From assembly GCF_017377875.1 (NCBI RefSeq), contig NZ_CP070975.1:1488001-1552000 (forward strand): DNA of 64,000 nt. The letters run 5' to 3'. The notes under the pieces are model-generated. The model was not told where the DNA came from. It searched no databases and was given only the letters and a program-made list of their open reading frames with translations. Below, in pieces: positions 16,706-28,200 of this stretch. A program made the position numbers and the translations under genes. Position 1 is the stretch's first letter, and every line of letters starts with the position of its first letter. The DNA comes from Alcaligenes sp. SORT26. GTDB taxonomy: Bacteria; Pseudomonadota; Gammaproteobacteria; Burkholderiales; Burkholderiaceae_B.

Positions 16706-17194
16706 TCAAATATGTGCGTCGCCGCTGAAATCGCTGCCGAAACGCTGCACCATGCGGTTTTCCAGGCGCGTCATCATTTGCTTGAAAGAACGTAGCTCTT
16801 CTTCGCTCAGCGCGGCAGTCAGCTCTTGCTCCAGATCCAGAGCGATAGGCACGATGCGATCATGTACCTCTTGACCTTGTTCGGTCAGGCAGAGCAGATT
16901 GCTGCGCATATCGTTTTCATTATCGCGACGTGCAATCAGTTGGGCGGCAGTCAGGCGGGAGACAGCGCGGCTGACTTTGGCTTTATCCATGCTGGTACGC
17001 TCGGTCAGACTGCCCGAGGTCAGGGTTCCATAGCGACCCAGGGTGGCAATGATGCGCCACTCTGGTATGGACAAACCAAATTGCTGCGCATGCTGGCGCG
17101 CAAACGTCACCGCAATATGCGAGGCCAGTATCGTGACTTGATACGGGAGAAAATTCTCCAGGTCCAGGGTGGTTTTTTCCAACTCGCTTCCCAA
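16706..17194 (-). CDS. MarR-family transcriptional regulator
   Basis: 162 residues with the winged HTH at about 45-115: SIPEWRIIATLGRYGTLTSG, then ERTSMDKAKVSRAVSRLTAA as recognition helix and the wing ARRDNENDMRSN. MarR proteins are dimers that usually repress and are released by small aromatic acids or oxidants. Start uncertain: TTG at 17194 used; another TTG twelve bases on has GGGAAG before it. Transcribed toward the dioxygenase-MFS pair with the 31-bp palindrome between, which points to control of that pair. Confidence 0.87.
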   Translation of the reverse strand: MGSELEKTTLDLENFLPYQVTILASHIAVTFARQHAQQFGLSIPEWRIIATLGRYGTLTSGSLTERTSMDKAKVSRAVSRLTAAQLIARRDNENDMRSNLLCLTEQGQEVHDRIVPIALDLEQELTAALSEEELRSFKQMMTRLENRMVQRFGSDFSGDAHI

Positions 17195-17348
17195 GGCGCT
17201 AGTCCGCTGTTTTCAAGGCTTTTGATCATAGCATTGCCCGGCAAGCCCCCGCCCCGATTTTGCTAAGCAATCCGTCCGTCATAGTTGTTTACTTTGCTAG
17301 CCAGAAAAATCCGATAGGCTGAAAGATCATTCAAATCAGGAGACTGTC

Positions 17349-17465
17349 ATGCTGATTGCTATTGATCCGACCAAAGCCCCCGACACGACACCACCGGGCA
17401 AAACACCGAATCCCGAGCCTGATCCCAAGAAGATTCCAGGCAATGAACCGCCCGGAAAACCTTAG
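17349..17465 (+). CDS. Short Pro-rich ORF (38 residues)
   Basis: ATG at 17349 seven bases after AGGAG. 38 residues, mainly Pro, Lys, Asp, Glu, Gly and Thr; begins MLIAIDPTKAPDTTPPGKTP and ends EPPGKP. No hydrophobic core, likely disordered. No family recognised. The good ribosome site and low-complexity but non-repetitive sequence argue that it is translated. It diverges from the MarR gene. Confidence 0.5.
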   Translation: MLIAIDPTKAPDTTPPGKTPNPEPDPKKIPGNEPPGKP

Positions 17466-18376
<911 letters not shown>

Positions 18377-18390
18377 TCGGAGAACCCATC

Positions 18391-19632
18391 ATGAACAACG
18401 CTGATCTATCGTGGATGCTGGTCTCCACGCTTCTGGTACTGATGATGGCCGCGCCGGGCCTGGCCCTGTTTTACTCGGGGATGGTGCGTCAAAAAAATGC
18501 TTTATCCATGCTGTCCCAGACCATGCTGGTGTTTTGTCTGGGCGTCGTGCTGTGGTTCATTTACGGCTATTCGCTGGCCTTTACCGCTGGCAATCCCTTT
18601 ATCGGCAGTCTGGACAAGGTGCTGTTCAATGGCATGTTCAATGCGGCGGACCAGCAATTTTCCATGTCGGGTACTTTGCCTGAGCTGCTGTTTGCGTCCT
18701 TTCAAGCTACTTTCGCTGGTCTGACTTGCGCACTGGTCGTTGGCAGTCTGGCTGAACGTGCCCGCCTGTCTGCCATCCTGGTCTTTACCGTGATCTGGTT
18801 CACCCTGGCTTATCTGCCTATTTGCCATATGGTCTGGTTTGCAGATGAACAGCACGGCGGCTTGCTCAACTCCCGTGGCGCGCTGGACTTTGCGGGTGGA
18901 ACAGTCGTGCATATCAATGCCGGTATTGCAGGCCTGGTCGGTGCCTGGATGATTGGTCCACGACTCAACTACCGTCGTGAAGCCATGCCCCCTCACAACC
19001 TGCCTTTGACCTTTATTGGTGCTGCTCTGCTGTGGGTAGGCTGGTTCGGTTTCAACGCTGGCTCGGCTCTGTCTGCCAATGAAAACGCGACGCTTGCTTT
19101 CTTTAACACCATGTTGGCAGCCGCCATTGGCGTTGTGGCCTGGACCCTGGGTGAGTGGATCAGCAAAGGCCATCCTTCCTTGTTAGGTGCGTGTTCAGGT
19201 GCGATTGCAGGTTTGGTGGGCATTACCCCGGCGGCCGGTTTTGTGGCTCCTTCGGGTGCACTGGCAATTGGCCTGCTGACTTCTCTAGCTTGCTTGTGGG
19301 GCGTCAATGTCCTGAAGCGCTGGTTGCGTGCCGACGATACGCTGGATGTATTTGGCATTCATGGTTTGGGCGGGATTGTGGGCGCTTTGCTGACGGGTCT
19401 GTTCAATGCTCCCGTTTTAGGTGGCCCTGGCACAGCCGCTGGCAACAGCATCTGGATGCAGCTCTGGATTCAGACAGAAGGCGTTTTGATTACCTTGGTC
19501 TGGTCGGGTATTGCCGCCTGGATTGCCTTCAGAATTGCCAAAGCAGTCTGCGGTGGTTTACGTGTCGATGCCGACCACGAGCGCGAAGGTCTGGATATCC
19601 GTACCCACGGTGAAACGGGTTATCAACATTGA
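18391..19632 (+). CDS. amtB: Ammonium channel/transporter
   Basis: 413 residues with about eleven helices. Family signatures: FYSGMVRQKNALSML near the N-terminus, DFAGGTVVHINAGIAGLVGA with the first pore His, and DVFGIHGLGGIVGALLTGLF with the second. The start has a short hydrophobic N-terminus without an obvious long signal peptide. It conducts ammonium into the cell and is gated by GlnK encoded just before it. A strong terminator follows at 19707. Confidence 0.97.
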   Translation: MNNADLSWMLVSTLLVLMMAAPGLALFYSGMVRQKNALSMLSQTMLVFCLGVVLWFIYGYSLAFTAGNPFIGSLDKVLFNGMFNAADQQFSMSGTLPELLFASFQATFAGLTCALVVGSLAERARLSAILVFTVIWFTLAYLPICHMVWFADEQHGGLLNSRGALDFAGGTVVHINAGIAGLVGAWMIGPRLNYRREAMPPHNLPLTFIGAALLWVGWFGFNAGSALSANENATLAFFNTMLAAAIGVVAWTLGEWISKGHPSLLGACSGAIAGLVGITPAAGFVAPSGALAIGLLTSLACLWGVNVLKRWLRADDTLDVFGIHGLGGIVGALLTGLFNAPVLGGPGTAAGNSIWMQLWIQTEGVLITLVWSGIAAWIAFRIAKAVCGGLRVDADHEREGLDIRTHGETGYQH

Positions 19633-19706
19633 GATCCCATCATGATTCTTGCTAATCTTGCCTGCAGGCAAACTGCACCCTTTAAACACAGGCACAGGCC
19701 TAAAAG

Positions 19707-19734
19707 AAAAAGCCCTCTTTCGAGGGCTTTTTTT
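19707..19734. terminator. Bidirectional terminator between amtB and cytochrome c'
   Basis: AAAAAGCCCTC/GAGGGCTTTTTTT with a TTTC loop; serves the two convergent genes. Confidence 0.9.
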
Positions 19735-19751
19735 ATAAGCAAACGAGCTGC

Positions 19752-20204
19752 TTATTTTTCTTTGCGGTAAGCGTCGTGACAAGTCTTACAGGACTTGCCC
19801 ACATTACCAAATGCCACGCGGAACGCATCAAAGTCGCCGGAATCGGAAGCCACTTTCAGCTTATCGATAGCCACGGTGAAATCGTCTGTTGCTTGTTTGA
19901 AACCTTGGGCATCGCTCCAGGCTTCAGCTTTGGTCTCGCCGCCTTCAGTACCGGCACCAAAGGCGCCCCAAGGCAAAGCAGCCAAAACCGTCAACACTTC
20001 CACGTTTTTAGCGATAGCAGCCGCATCATACGGTGCTTCCTTTTTGGCGACGGGAGCCATACGGCCAAAGTGCGAACCAATCAGCGACATGCTGGCTTGA
20101 CGGTAGTTCACGGCCTGTTCTGGCTTGGCAAACTGGGCGGTAGCGGGCGTAACAAACGCAGCGCACAGGGCGGCAGCGGCAGTCAGAAACGCGAATTTTT
20201 TCAT
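19752..20204 (-). CDS. cycP: Cytochrome c' (periplasmic heme protein)
   Basis: 150 residues. A signal peptide ending TPATAQ (about 1-23) precedes the mature four-helix protein beginning FAKPEQAVNYRQ. The single heme site CKTCH lies at 139-143, close to the C-terminus, as in cytochromes c'. The family binds NO and CO in a five-coordinate heme and helps resist nitrosative stress. Start picked for the AGGAG nine bases upstream. It lies downstream of purB on the same strand but a terminator separates them. Confidence 0.92.
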   Translation of the reverse strand: MKKFAFLTAAAALCAAFVTPATAQFAKPEQAVNYRQASMSLIGSHFGRMAPVAKKEAPYDAAAIAKNVEVLTVLAALPWGAFGAGTEGGETKAEAWSDAQGFKQATDDFTVAIDKLKVASDSGDFDAFRVAFGNVGKSCKTCHDAYRKEK

Positions 20205-20253
20205 GTGAACTCCTGTGTGATGAAACATAAAACACTTCATAAAGCACTGGCTC

Positions 20254-20295
20254 AAAAAACCCGATCCGGCTGTGCCTTATGCAAAGACACAGCCG
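20254..20295 (-). terminator. Terminator after purB
   Basis: On the minus strand CGGCTGTG/CACAGCCG stem with a 13-base loop, then a six-T run. Confidence 0.75.
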
Positions 20296-20302
20296 TTTGG
20301 AT

Positions 20303-21757
<1,455 letters not shown>

Positions 21758-21916
21758 TCAGCACGGGGTCAGAATGCGACGGCTGTTCGAGGCTTTGACG
21801 AATAAACCACAGTTTTCCGACATTGTTTCCAGCGACGGGGTCAGGCCCGACCCACGGGGCGTTCGCCCATAGGTTCCTGCTATACTTTTTGAGCCTGCAA
21901 CTTTTGATAGCTTTTT

Positions 21917-22528
21917 ATGAAACTTCTAGCTTCCCTCACCAGCCCATACGCGCGCAAAGTGCGTGTTGTCATGGCGGAAAAAAAGCTCGACTACGAGCTG
22001 ATTCTGGAGGATGTGTGGGCCGATGACAGCGATATTCTGAAACACAATCCACTGGGCAAAGTCCCCTGTCTGATTATGGATGATCAGGCAAACTTGTTTG
22101 ACTCCCGCGTGATCGTCGAGTATCTGGATACCCTCTCGCCCGTCGGCCGCCTGATTCCCCAAGCCGGACGCGATCGCGCTGCGGTCAAATGCTGGGAAGC
22201 CATTGCCGATGGCTTGCTGGATGCCTGCGTCGCCATCGTGGTGGAAAAACGCCGCCCCGAAGAGCTCCGCCTGCCCGCCTGGATCGACCGCCAAAACAGC
22301 AAGATCACCGCTGCCCTGCAATCGATGAACAATACCCTGGGTGACCAGTCCTTTTGCATGGGCACCAGCTTTAGCCTGGCTGACATTGCTGTTGGCTGCG
22401 CACTGGGTTATCTGGACCTGCGCTTTCCTGAACTGGACTGGCGCTCGCAGTACGGCAATCTGCAACGCCTGGACGAGAAACTCCAAGCGCGCCCCTCGTT
22501 TGCAAGCACCTTACCGCCTATTCAGTAA
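21917..22528 (+). CDS. Glutathione S-transferase, YibF type
   Basis: 203 residues. Thioredoxin-like N-terminal domain (1-80) with the start MKLLASLTSPYARKVRVVM, cis-Pro in NPLGKVPCLIMDD and the glutathione-binding FDSRVIVEYLD; helical C-terminal domain with FSLADIAVGCALGYLDLRF. The layout is that of E. coli YibF. Substrate unknown. Divergent from purB; the 237-base gap contains short GGGGTCAG-type repeats and a hairpin. Confidence 0.9.
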   Translation: MKLLASLTSPYARKVRVVMAEKKLDYELILEDVWADDSDILKHNPLGKVPCLIMDDQANLFDSRVIVEYLDTLSPVGRLIPQAGRDRAAVKCWEAIADGLLDACVAIVVEKRRPEELRLPAWIDRQNSKITAALQSMNNTLGDQSFCMGTSFSLADIAVGCALGYLDLRFPELDWRSQYGNLQRLDEKLQARPSFASTLPPIQ

Positions 22529-22550
22529 GGGCTGCTCAAGCAAGCCAGGG

Positions 22551-22575
22551 CCCATTCTTTTGAATGGGTTTTTTT
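22551..22575. terminator. Terminator after the GST gene
   Basis: CCCATTC/GAATGGG stem, TTTT loop and seven T. Confidence 0.8.
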
Positions 22576-22587
22576 ATGTCTGCTGAC

Positions 22588-23433
22588 TCAGGATTCGCCC
22601 AGCAAACGGTACATCCAGAAGGCCTCATCAGTTTTCATGCGCTGGGCGAACTGGGCAGGTGAAAAGCCCGAAACACGTTTGACCTCTCTGCCGAAATGAG
22701 ACTGGTCGCTATAACCCGCCTGCAGTGCCACCTCTGACCAGACCGGATTTTCCTGCTGCTGTACCAGGGCAAAGGCACGCTCTGCCCGCACATACCGTTG
22801 CAACTCACGCTGGCTTTGCCCTGCCCAACGCTTGAACTGTCTTTGCACCTGGCGCAGGCCAGTTCCCGTGCGCGTCGCGGCCATTTTCACCATCAGCCCC
22901 GTCAACCAATGATTGAGTGTCAGCGCCCCTCTGGTCGCTACGGCACCCTGGGCGCATTGATCAATGGCAGCCTCAAGCTGATCAAACAAGCCCTCCTCTC
23001 CCGGCGGTATCTGCCCCAGAATCTGGCAGGCAGACACCGGCAGTACCTGCTCCATGGGAAGGACAAGATCAATAAAATCGCTAGCCTGAAGACCAAACAA
23101 GCGCTTGAAGGCATCGGGATAGATCCCAATCGAAATCGCATGAACGGGCCCGGGTGACCAGCTCATGGAAGGCCTGCGTGAAGGCCCCGTAAACAGCATT
23201 CCGGCAAGCGCCTCGGACAGCACCGGAGTGCCACCTTCAGCAGGCATCTGAACGCTATGCAGTTGCCCATGAAAAATCCACGATAAAACGACCAGGGGCG
23301 AGGCCGGATAGACGTTCAGACGCTGCTCCGGCCGCAGGTCCAAACCACGAGTGTCGCGTTCCACGCCCAGGTGGATACCGGTCGCCGTCAGTCGGGTTGG
23401 GTGATGCAGACGAGCAGAAGGCAAAGTGGACAT
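22588..23433 (-). CDS. AraC-family transcriptional regulator
   Basis: About 281 residues. The C-terminal 100 residues hold the two AraC HTH units: QRYVRAERAFALVQQ and WSEVALQAGYSDQSHFGREV followed by KRVSGFSPAQFAQRM. The N-terminal part is a sensor domain of the type seen in DUF6597-like regulators, ligand unknown. Start uncertain: ATG at 23433 lacks a clear ribosome site, GTG at 23463 is the alternative. Divergent from the esterase gene, 83 bases away, which it probably controls. Confidence 0.87.
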   Translation of the reverse strand: MSTLPSARLHHPTRLTATGIHLGVERDTRGLDLRPEQRLNVYPASPLVVLSWIFHGQLHSVQMPAEGGTPVLSEALAGMLFTGPSRRPSMSWSPGPVHAISIGIYPDAFKRLFGLQASDFIDLVLPMEQVLPVSACQILGQIPPGEEGLFDQLEAAIDQCAQGAVATRGALTLNHWLTGLMVKMAATRTGTGLRQVQRQFKRWAGQSQRELQRYVRAERAFALVQQQENPVWSEVALQAGYSDQSHFGREVKRVSGFSPAQFAQRMKTDEAFWMYRLLGES

Positions 23434-23516
23434 AGGAGGTCGTTTCCGTTCTATCCGGCCCACGCTGGGCAGGCCACACTGAAAGCCCTCTTATCCTACT
23501 TCAGCTAAACAAACTT

Positions 23517-24611
23517 ATGCCCAAAACTGTACTTCAAGGATCCTGGTCCCATCGTTGCCGCAGTGCCCTGACACTCTGGGCCACCACCGTGGATGTATTG
23601 GCCAGACGAGCAATCGCCAGGCCGCTGGTGCCCGGCTGGTCTATCCCCTTTGAAATCGCCACGCTGTTCTATCGCAAGCAGTTCAACCACGCTTTTAGCC
23701 TGCCAAGCATGTCAGAAGGCAGAGCCTACTTTGATAGCCTCTATACCATTGCCGAGCCCAATCTGCCCGTCCAGATCCAGGCCAGTACAGCCCAGGAGCC
23801 ACGCGGGCACTGGTTCATTCCCCGCAAATCCACCCGTTCCAAAACCATGCTGTACTTTCATGGCGGTGGCTATGCGTTTTACCCGACCGTCTCACGCCAC
23901 TTCATTGCCCTGCTCGCTCATCACCTTCAGATTTCCATCTTCGCTCCCGACTATCGCCTGACTCCAGATCATGCGCATCCGGCTCAACAAGACGATGCAC
24001 TAGAGGCCTATCGGTATCTGCTGGAGCGCGGCACCCTGCCTGAAGACATTATCCTGGCCGGTGATTCGGCGGGCGGACATCTGGTACTGATGACGCTAGT
24101 CAGCCTGCGGCAAGCCGGGCTCCCCCAACCCTCTCTGGCCCTGGCACTTAGCCCCTGGACGGACATAGGCCGACGAGGAGCCAGCCAGTTTGGATATGAT
24201 CGCTACGACATGGTGCAGGGCTATCAGACACTGCAATATGGCCAATGGTTGAAAGGAAACGGAAACTGGAGTGATGCCCAGCTCTCCCCTATTGCCCAGG
24301 ACCTGCGCCAACTGGCACCTCTCTATATTCAGGCCGGAGGCAAAGAAATTCTGGTCGACATGATTCGCGATTTTGCCCAAGAGGCTAAAACCCAGGGGGC
24401 CGCCGTACGCCTGGATGTGTGGCCAGACATGACGCATGAGTTTCACGCCTATGGCAGCACGCTAACTTCCAGCGAACAGGCAATCGCCGCGCTCTTGGCG
24501 GCGATTCAATGGACAGAAGGAGGAGTTTTCAACTCGCTAGAGGAAACCGAGCTGGATGGGCTGGGCTCTGTCTTTAACAAAGCCCAGCCTGAACACATCA
24601 AGCCTGAGTGA
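23517..24611 (+). CDS. Alpha/beta hydrolase, hormone-sensitive-lipase (esterase) family
   Basis: 364 residues. The HSL oxyanion motif HGGGYAFY, the nucleophile elbow GDSAGGHL and the C-terminal WPDMTHEFH region (His) with an acidic residue upstream give the catalytic triad. These are cytoplasmic carboxylesterases acting on short acyl esters; natural substrate unknown. The N-terminus (1-60) is an extra segment of unclear role. Its 3' end overlaps the convergent TSUP gene by 14 bases. Confidence 0.88.
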   Translation: MPKTVLQGSWSHRCRSALTLWATTVDVLARRAIARPLVPGWSIPFEIATLFYRKQFNHAFSLPSMSEGRAYFDSLYTIAEPNLPVQIQASTAQEPRGHWFIPRKSTRSKTMLYFHGGGYAFYPTVSRHFIALLAHHLQISIFAPDYRLTPDHAHPAQQDDALEAYRYLLERGTLPEDIILAGDSAGGHLVLMTLVSLRQAGLPQPSLALALSPWTDIGRRGASQFGYDRYDMVQGYQTLQYGQWLKGNGNWSDAQLSPIAQDLRQLAPLYIQAGGKEILVDMIRDFAQEAKTQGAAVRLDVWPDMTHEFHAYGSTLTSSEQAIAALLAAIQWTEGGVFNSLEETELDGLGSVFNKAQPEHIKPE

Positions 24612-25410
24612 TGGCCTGCGTAATCATGTAAATCGCCAGCACGGTCAGCATGCCGGCAAAGATGCGTTTGAGCGTCGCCTGGTCGATCTTGTGAGCCAGG
24701 CTCGCCCCCAAGGGAGCGGTACAAATACTGGTGGCCGACACAATCAACAAAGCAGGCCAGTAGATAAAGCCGATCATGCCCGGATGGCTGCCGAAGCTGG
24801 CCTGACCCGACCAGATATAGCCCAGACTATTAGCCAGGGCGATGAAAAACCCCAAGGCCGCGGAGGTGGCCACAGCCTGACGCACCGGTACGTTGCCGCG
24901 CAACATGAAGGGGACGGACAAGAAAGCCCCGCCCGCGCCCAGCAAACCGGAGACAAATCCAATCAAGGCGCCCATCGCGGCAATCCAGAAGGGAGCCGGT
25001 AGTGATCGGCCTTGCACAGGTGCCGACTTGCGCGCCATTTTGGAGGCCGAATACAGCACAAAAACACCGAACACAATGGCCAGCGCCGTGCTGTTGATCA
25101 TGGCAAAAATGGCACCACCTGACACCAGCCCGCCCACGATCAGACCTGGCACCATGACTTTGACCACATCCCAGCGGATGGCCCCATGTTTATGGTGAGC
25201 CCGCACACTGGACAGAGAGGTGAACAAGATCGTCGCCATGGCAGTGGCAATCGAGGCATGGACGGCCAGTTCCTGCGGCACGCCAAACAAAGGCAGCAAA
25301 AAGGTCAGGAAAGGCACGAGAATCATCCCGCCACCAATCCCTAACAAACCCGCGGCCAAGCCGATGCCTGCGCCCAGCACCAACAAACTGATGACAAGAA
25401 TGGGGTCCAT
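24598..25410 (-). CDS. TSUP/TauE-SafE family membrane transporter
   Basis: 270 residues, about eight helices in two related halves. The family start GIGLAAGLLGIGGGMILVPF and its repeat GLLGAGGAFLSVPFML are present. TSUP proteins export or import sulfite, sulfoacetate and other organosulfur or organic anions. The gene begins ten bases after mnmA ends on the same strand, so they are likely cotranscribed; mnmA handles sulfur transfer to tRNA, but a functional link is only a guess. Confidence 0.88.
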   Translation of the reverse strand: MDPILVISLLVLGAGIGLAAGLLGIGGGMILVPFLTFLLPLFGVPQELAVHASIATAMATILFTSLSSVRAHHKHGAIRWDVVKVMVPGLIVGGLVSGGAIFAMINSTALAIVFGVFVLYSASKMARKSAPVQGRSLPAPFWIAAMGALIGFVSGLLGAGGAFLSVPFMLRGNVPVRQAVATSAALGFFIALANSLGYIWSGQASFGSHPGMIGFIYWPALLIVSATSICTAPLGASLAHKIDQATLKRIFAGMLTVLAIYMITQAITQA

Positions 25411-25419
25411 CACCGCCTC

Positions 25420-26535
25420 TTATTGAATAATGCCGCCGCCCAGGCAGCGGTCACCGTCATACAGAACGACAGATTGGCCCGGTGTTACGGCCCACTGAGG
25501 CTGGTCAAAATGCACTGACAGGCTCTCGCCCTCTGCAGCCAAGATGGTGCAGGCCGCATCGGCCTGACGATACCGAGTCTTGGCATGAATGGGGCCCAAT
25601 GCAGGCGGATGACCCGCTACCCAACTGGTTTGCTCCGCTTTCAGGTCAGACTGCAGCAACCAGGGGTGATCGTGCCCTTGCACCACATACAAGGTGTTCG
25701 TAGCCAGATCTTTACGGGCGGCATACCAGGCGTCAGCCGTGCCATCCTCGCGCTGCTTGCCTTTCACACCGCCAATGCCCAAGCCCTTGCGTTGACCATA
25801 GGTATGGAACGCCAGGCCTACGTGCTGACCCAGCACCTGCCCTTCCGGCGTTTTGATGGGGCCGGGTTGAGTGGGCAGGTAGCGATTCAAGAATTCGCGG
25901 AAAGGCCGCTCGCCAATAAAGCAAATGCCGGTCGAGTCTTTTTTAGCAGCATTGGGCAGCTTCAGTTCTTCGGCAATACGGCGCACTTCCTGCTTGTTGA
26001 TCTCGCCCAAAGGAAACAAGGTGCGCGACAACTGCGCCTGATTCAGGCGGTGCAGAAAATAGCTTTGGTCTTTGGACGCATCCAAGCCTTTCAGCAACTG
26101 AAAGTCCGTTCCGCCACCCGCCATCGGTACGCCACGCACGCGAGCGTAATGGCCGGTCGCAATCCAGTCGGCGCCCAAGGTCATGGCGTGATCCAGAAAG
26201 GCCTTGAACTTGATTTCCGCATTGCACAGAACATCCGGATTCGGCGTACGGCCAGCCGAGTATTCCCGCAAGAACTCCGCAAACACGCGATCTTTATATT
26301 CTGCCGCGAAGTTGACTGCTTCAATCTCAACGCCTACCAGATCGGCCACACTGGCCGCATCCAGCCAATCCTGACGTGAGGAGCAGAATTCGGAATCGTC
26401 GTCGTCTTCCCAGTTCTTCATGAACAGGCCGACGACCTCATAGCCCTGCTCTTTAAGCAACCAGGCTGAAACGGAGGAGTCCACGCCGCCGGACATACCG
26501 ATAACGACGCGACCTTTTTTGGTGGAAATAGTCAT
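25420..26535 (-). CDS. mnmA: tRNA-specific 2-thiouridylase
   Basis: 371 residues. PP-loop [20 protein letters not shown] near the N-terminus; catalytic Cys in [12 protein letters not shown] and second Cys in [19 protein letters not shown]-like and GLGIGGVKG regions also fit. It installs the 2-thio group on U34 of Lys, Glu and Gln tRNAs using sulfur relayed from IscS. Start [11 protein letters not shown] at 26535; the open frame continues 39 codons upstream but that part has no family match. TSUP gene follows directly. Confidence 0.96.
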   Translation of the reverse strand: MTISTKKGRVVIGMSGGVDSSVSAWLLKEQGYEVVGLFMKNWEDDDDSEFCSSRQDWLDAASVADLVGVEIEAVNFAAEYKDRVFAEFLREYSAGRTPNPDVLCNAEIKFKAFLDHAMTLGADWIATGHYARVRGVPMAGGGTDFQLLKGLDASKDQSYFLHRLNQAQLSRTLFPLGEINKQEVRRIAEELKLPNAAKKDSTGICFIGERPFREFLNRYLPTQPGPIKTPEGQVLGQHVGLAFHTYGQRKGLGIGGVKGKQREDGTADAWYAARKDLATNTLYVVQGHDHPWLLQSDLKAEQTSWVAGHPPALGPIHAKTRYRQADAACTILAAEGESLSVHFDQPQWAVTPGQSVVLYDGDRCLGGGIIQ

Positions 26536-26693
26536 TGCAATGATGATGAGCGGTGCTGCTGATACCGGGCTGTATCGCCCAGCGCGCACCTGACTAACTA
26601 AAAAAGGCATTGTACGCCTGCCCTGACGCATGTACAGGCAGACACCGCCCACGGCTGGGGTTTATGGAAAACTGTGCTGCCCAGAACACACAA

Positions 26694-26724
26694 ATAAAAA
26701 GCCCGGACACGCGGTCCGGGCTTT
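26694..26724 (-). terminator. Terminator after the hydroxyacid dehydrogenase gene
   Basis: GCCCGGAC/GTCCGGGC stem with T-rich tail on the minus strand. Confidence 0.8.
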
Positions 26725-26752
26725 CAGGGCGACTCAAGAGTGACTCAGGTGA

Positions 26753-28180
26753 TCAGTCCTGAGGACGTGGAGGCAACATTTTCCCTGGGTTCATGATGTT
26801 ATGAGGATCCAGCGCCTGCTTGATGCTGCTCATCACATCCAGCGCATCCTGACCGTGCTCGGCCAGCATGAACTCCATCTTGTGCAAGCCCACACCGTGC
26901 TCGCCCGTGCAGGTGCCTTGCATGGCAATGGCACGCTCCACCAGACGATGGTTCAGACGCTCGGACTCGTCCCACTCTTCCTGGCTGTCAGCATCCAGCA
27001 GCATCAGAACGTGGAAGTTGCCATCGCCCACGTGCCCCACGATGGTGTACGGGAACGGTGCCTGGTCCATATCGGCCGCCGTTTCAGCCACACACTCCGC
27101 CAGAGCGGAGATAGGCACACACACATCGGTAGTGCTGGAGCGGCACCCAGGACGCAATTGCAGACCGGCAAAGTAGGCATTGTGTCGAGCGGTCCACAGG
27201 CGGGAACGGTCTTCGGCTTTATCAGCCCACTCAAAGTCCATGCCGCCATTGTCTCGCGTGATTTCCTGAACGACCTGAGCCTGCTCCTGCACACCGCTGG
27301 GGCTTCCGTGGAATTCAAACAGCAACAGAGGCGATTCTTTCAGGGTCAGTTTGCTGTAGGCATTGGTTGCACGCACCGCCGCCGTGTCCATGAACTCGAC
27401 ACGCGCAATGGGGATGCCCATCTGGATCACTTCGATCACGCTTTGCACGGCAGAGCGCAGATCGGAGAAATTACAGATTGCTGCCGAGATGGCTTCCGGT
27501 TGCGGGTACAGACGCACCGTCACTTCCGTGATGATGCCCAGTGTGCCTTCGCTACCGATGAACAAGCGAGTCAGGTCGTAACCGGCCGAGGATTTCTTGG
27601 CGCGGTTAGCCGTATTGATAACGCGGCCATCGGCGGTCACGACCGTCAAGGTCAGCACGTTTTCACGCATGGTGCCGTAACGCACGGCATTGGTGCCCGA
27701 TGCACGGGTTGCCGCCATACCGCCCAGGCTGGCATCCGCACCGGGATCGATGGGGAAGAACAAGCCAGTGTCACGGATATGTTCATTCAAGGCGGTACGT
27801 GTCACGCCCGCTTGCACCGTTGCGGTGAAGTCTTCAGCATTGATCACCACGATCTCGTCCATACCGGACAGATCCAGGCTGACACCTCCTTGAATAGCCA
27901 GGAAATGCCCTTCCAGTGAGGAACCGGCCCCATAAGGAATCAAGGGCACATGATGTTCATGGCAATGACGCGCCACCCAGGCTACTTCTTCTGTGCTGCG
28001 AGCAAAAACAACCACATCGGGCAGCATGGGTGGATACGGCGATTCATCCCGTCCATGGTGTTCACGCACGGCGTGAGAAAGCGAGCAACGCTCTTGGAAC
28101 TGAGCCTGCAAGGCTTCGATAAAACCTTCAGGTAAAGGGCGCCGCGCTAATTCGGCATGACCGGGTGCATTCATGAACAT
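26753..28180 (-). CDS. FAD-linked 2-hydroxyacid (D-lactate/glycolate-type) dehydrogenase
   Basis: 475 residues. The FAD-binding PCMH domain has PYGAGSSLEGH and the segment GADASLGGMAATRASGTNAVRYGT; the C-terminal GlcD-like domain ends HGVGLHKMEFMLAEHG and LDPHNIMNPGKMLP. HVGDGNFH supplies metal or substrate ligands. It matches the D-lactate dehydrogenase (cytochrome) and GlcD group, which oxidise D-2-hydroxy acids and pass electrons to quinone or cytochrome c. No glcE/glcF neighbours, so a stand-alone D-lactate dehydrogenase is more likely than glycolate oxidase. Twenty bases after aroG on the same strand. Confidence 0.85.
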   Translation of the reverse strand: MFMNAPGHAELARRPLPEGFIEALQAQFQERCSLSHAVREHHGRDESPYPPMLPDVVVFARSTEEVAWVARHCHEHHVPLIPYGAGSSLEGHFLAIQGGVSLDLSGMDEIVVINAEDFTATVQAGVTRTALNEHIRDTGLFFPIDPGADASLGGMAATRASGTNAVRYGTMRENVLTLTVVTADGRVINTANRAKKSSAGYDLTRLFIGSEGTLGIITEVTVRLYPQPEAISAAICNFSDLRSAVQSVIEVIQMGIPIARVEFMDTAAVRATNAYSKLTLKESPLLLFEFHGSPSGVQEQAQVVQEITRDNGGMDFEWADKAEDRSRLWTARHNAYFAGLQLRPGCRSSTTDVCVPISALAECVAETAADMDQAPFPYTIVGHVGDGNFHVLMLLDADSQEEWDESERLNHRLVERAIAMQGTCTGEHGVGLHKMEFMLAEHGQDALDVMSSIKQALDPHNIMNPGKMLPPRPQD

Positions 28181-28200
28181 TCCAAAAAGGCAAAACCCTA

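Noticed and set aside
26536-26652. N-terminal extension of mnmA by 39 codons
   Set aside because: The conserved family start and PP-loop position fit the internal ATG at 26535; the extension has no family match.
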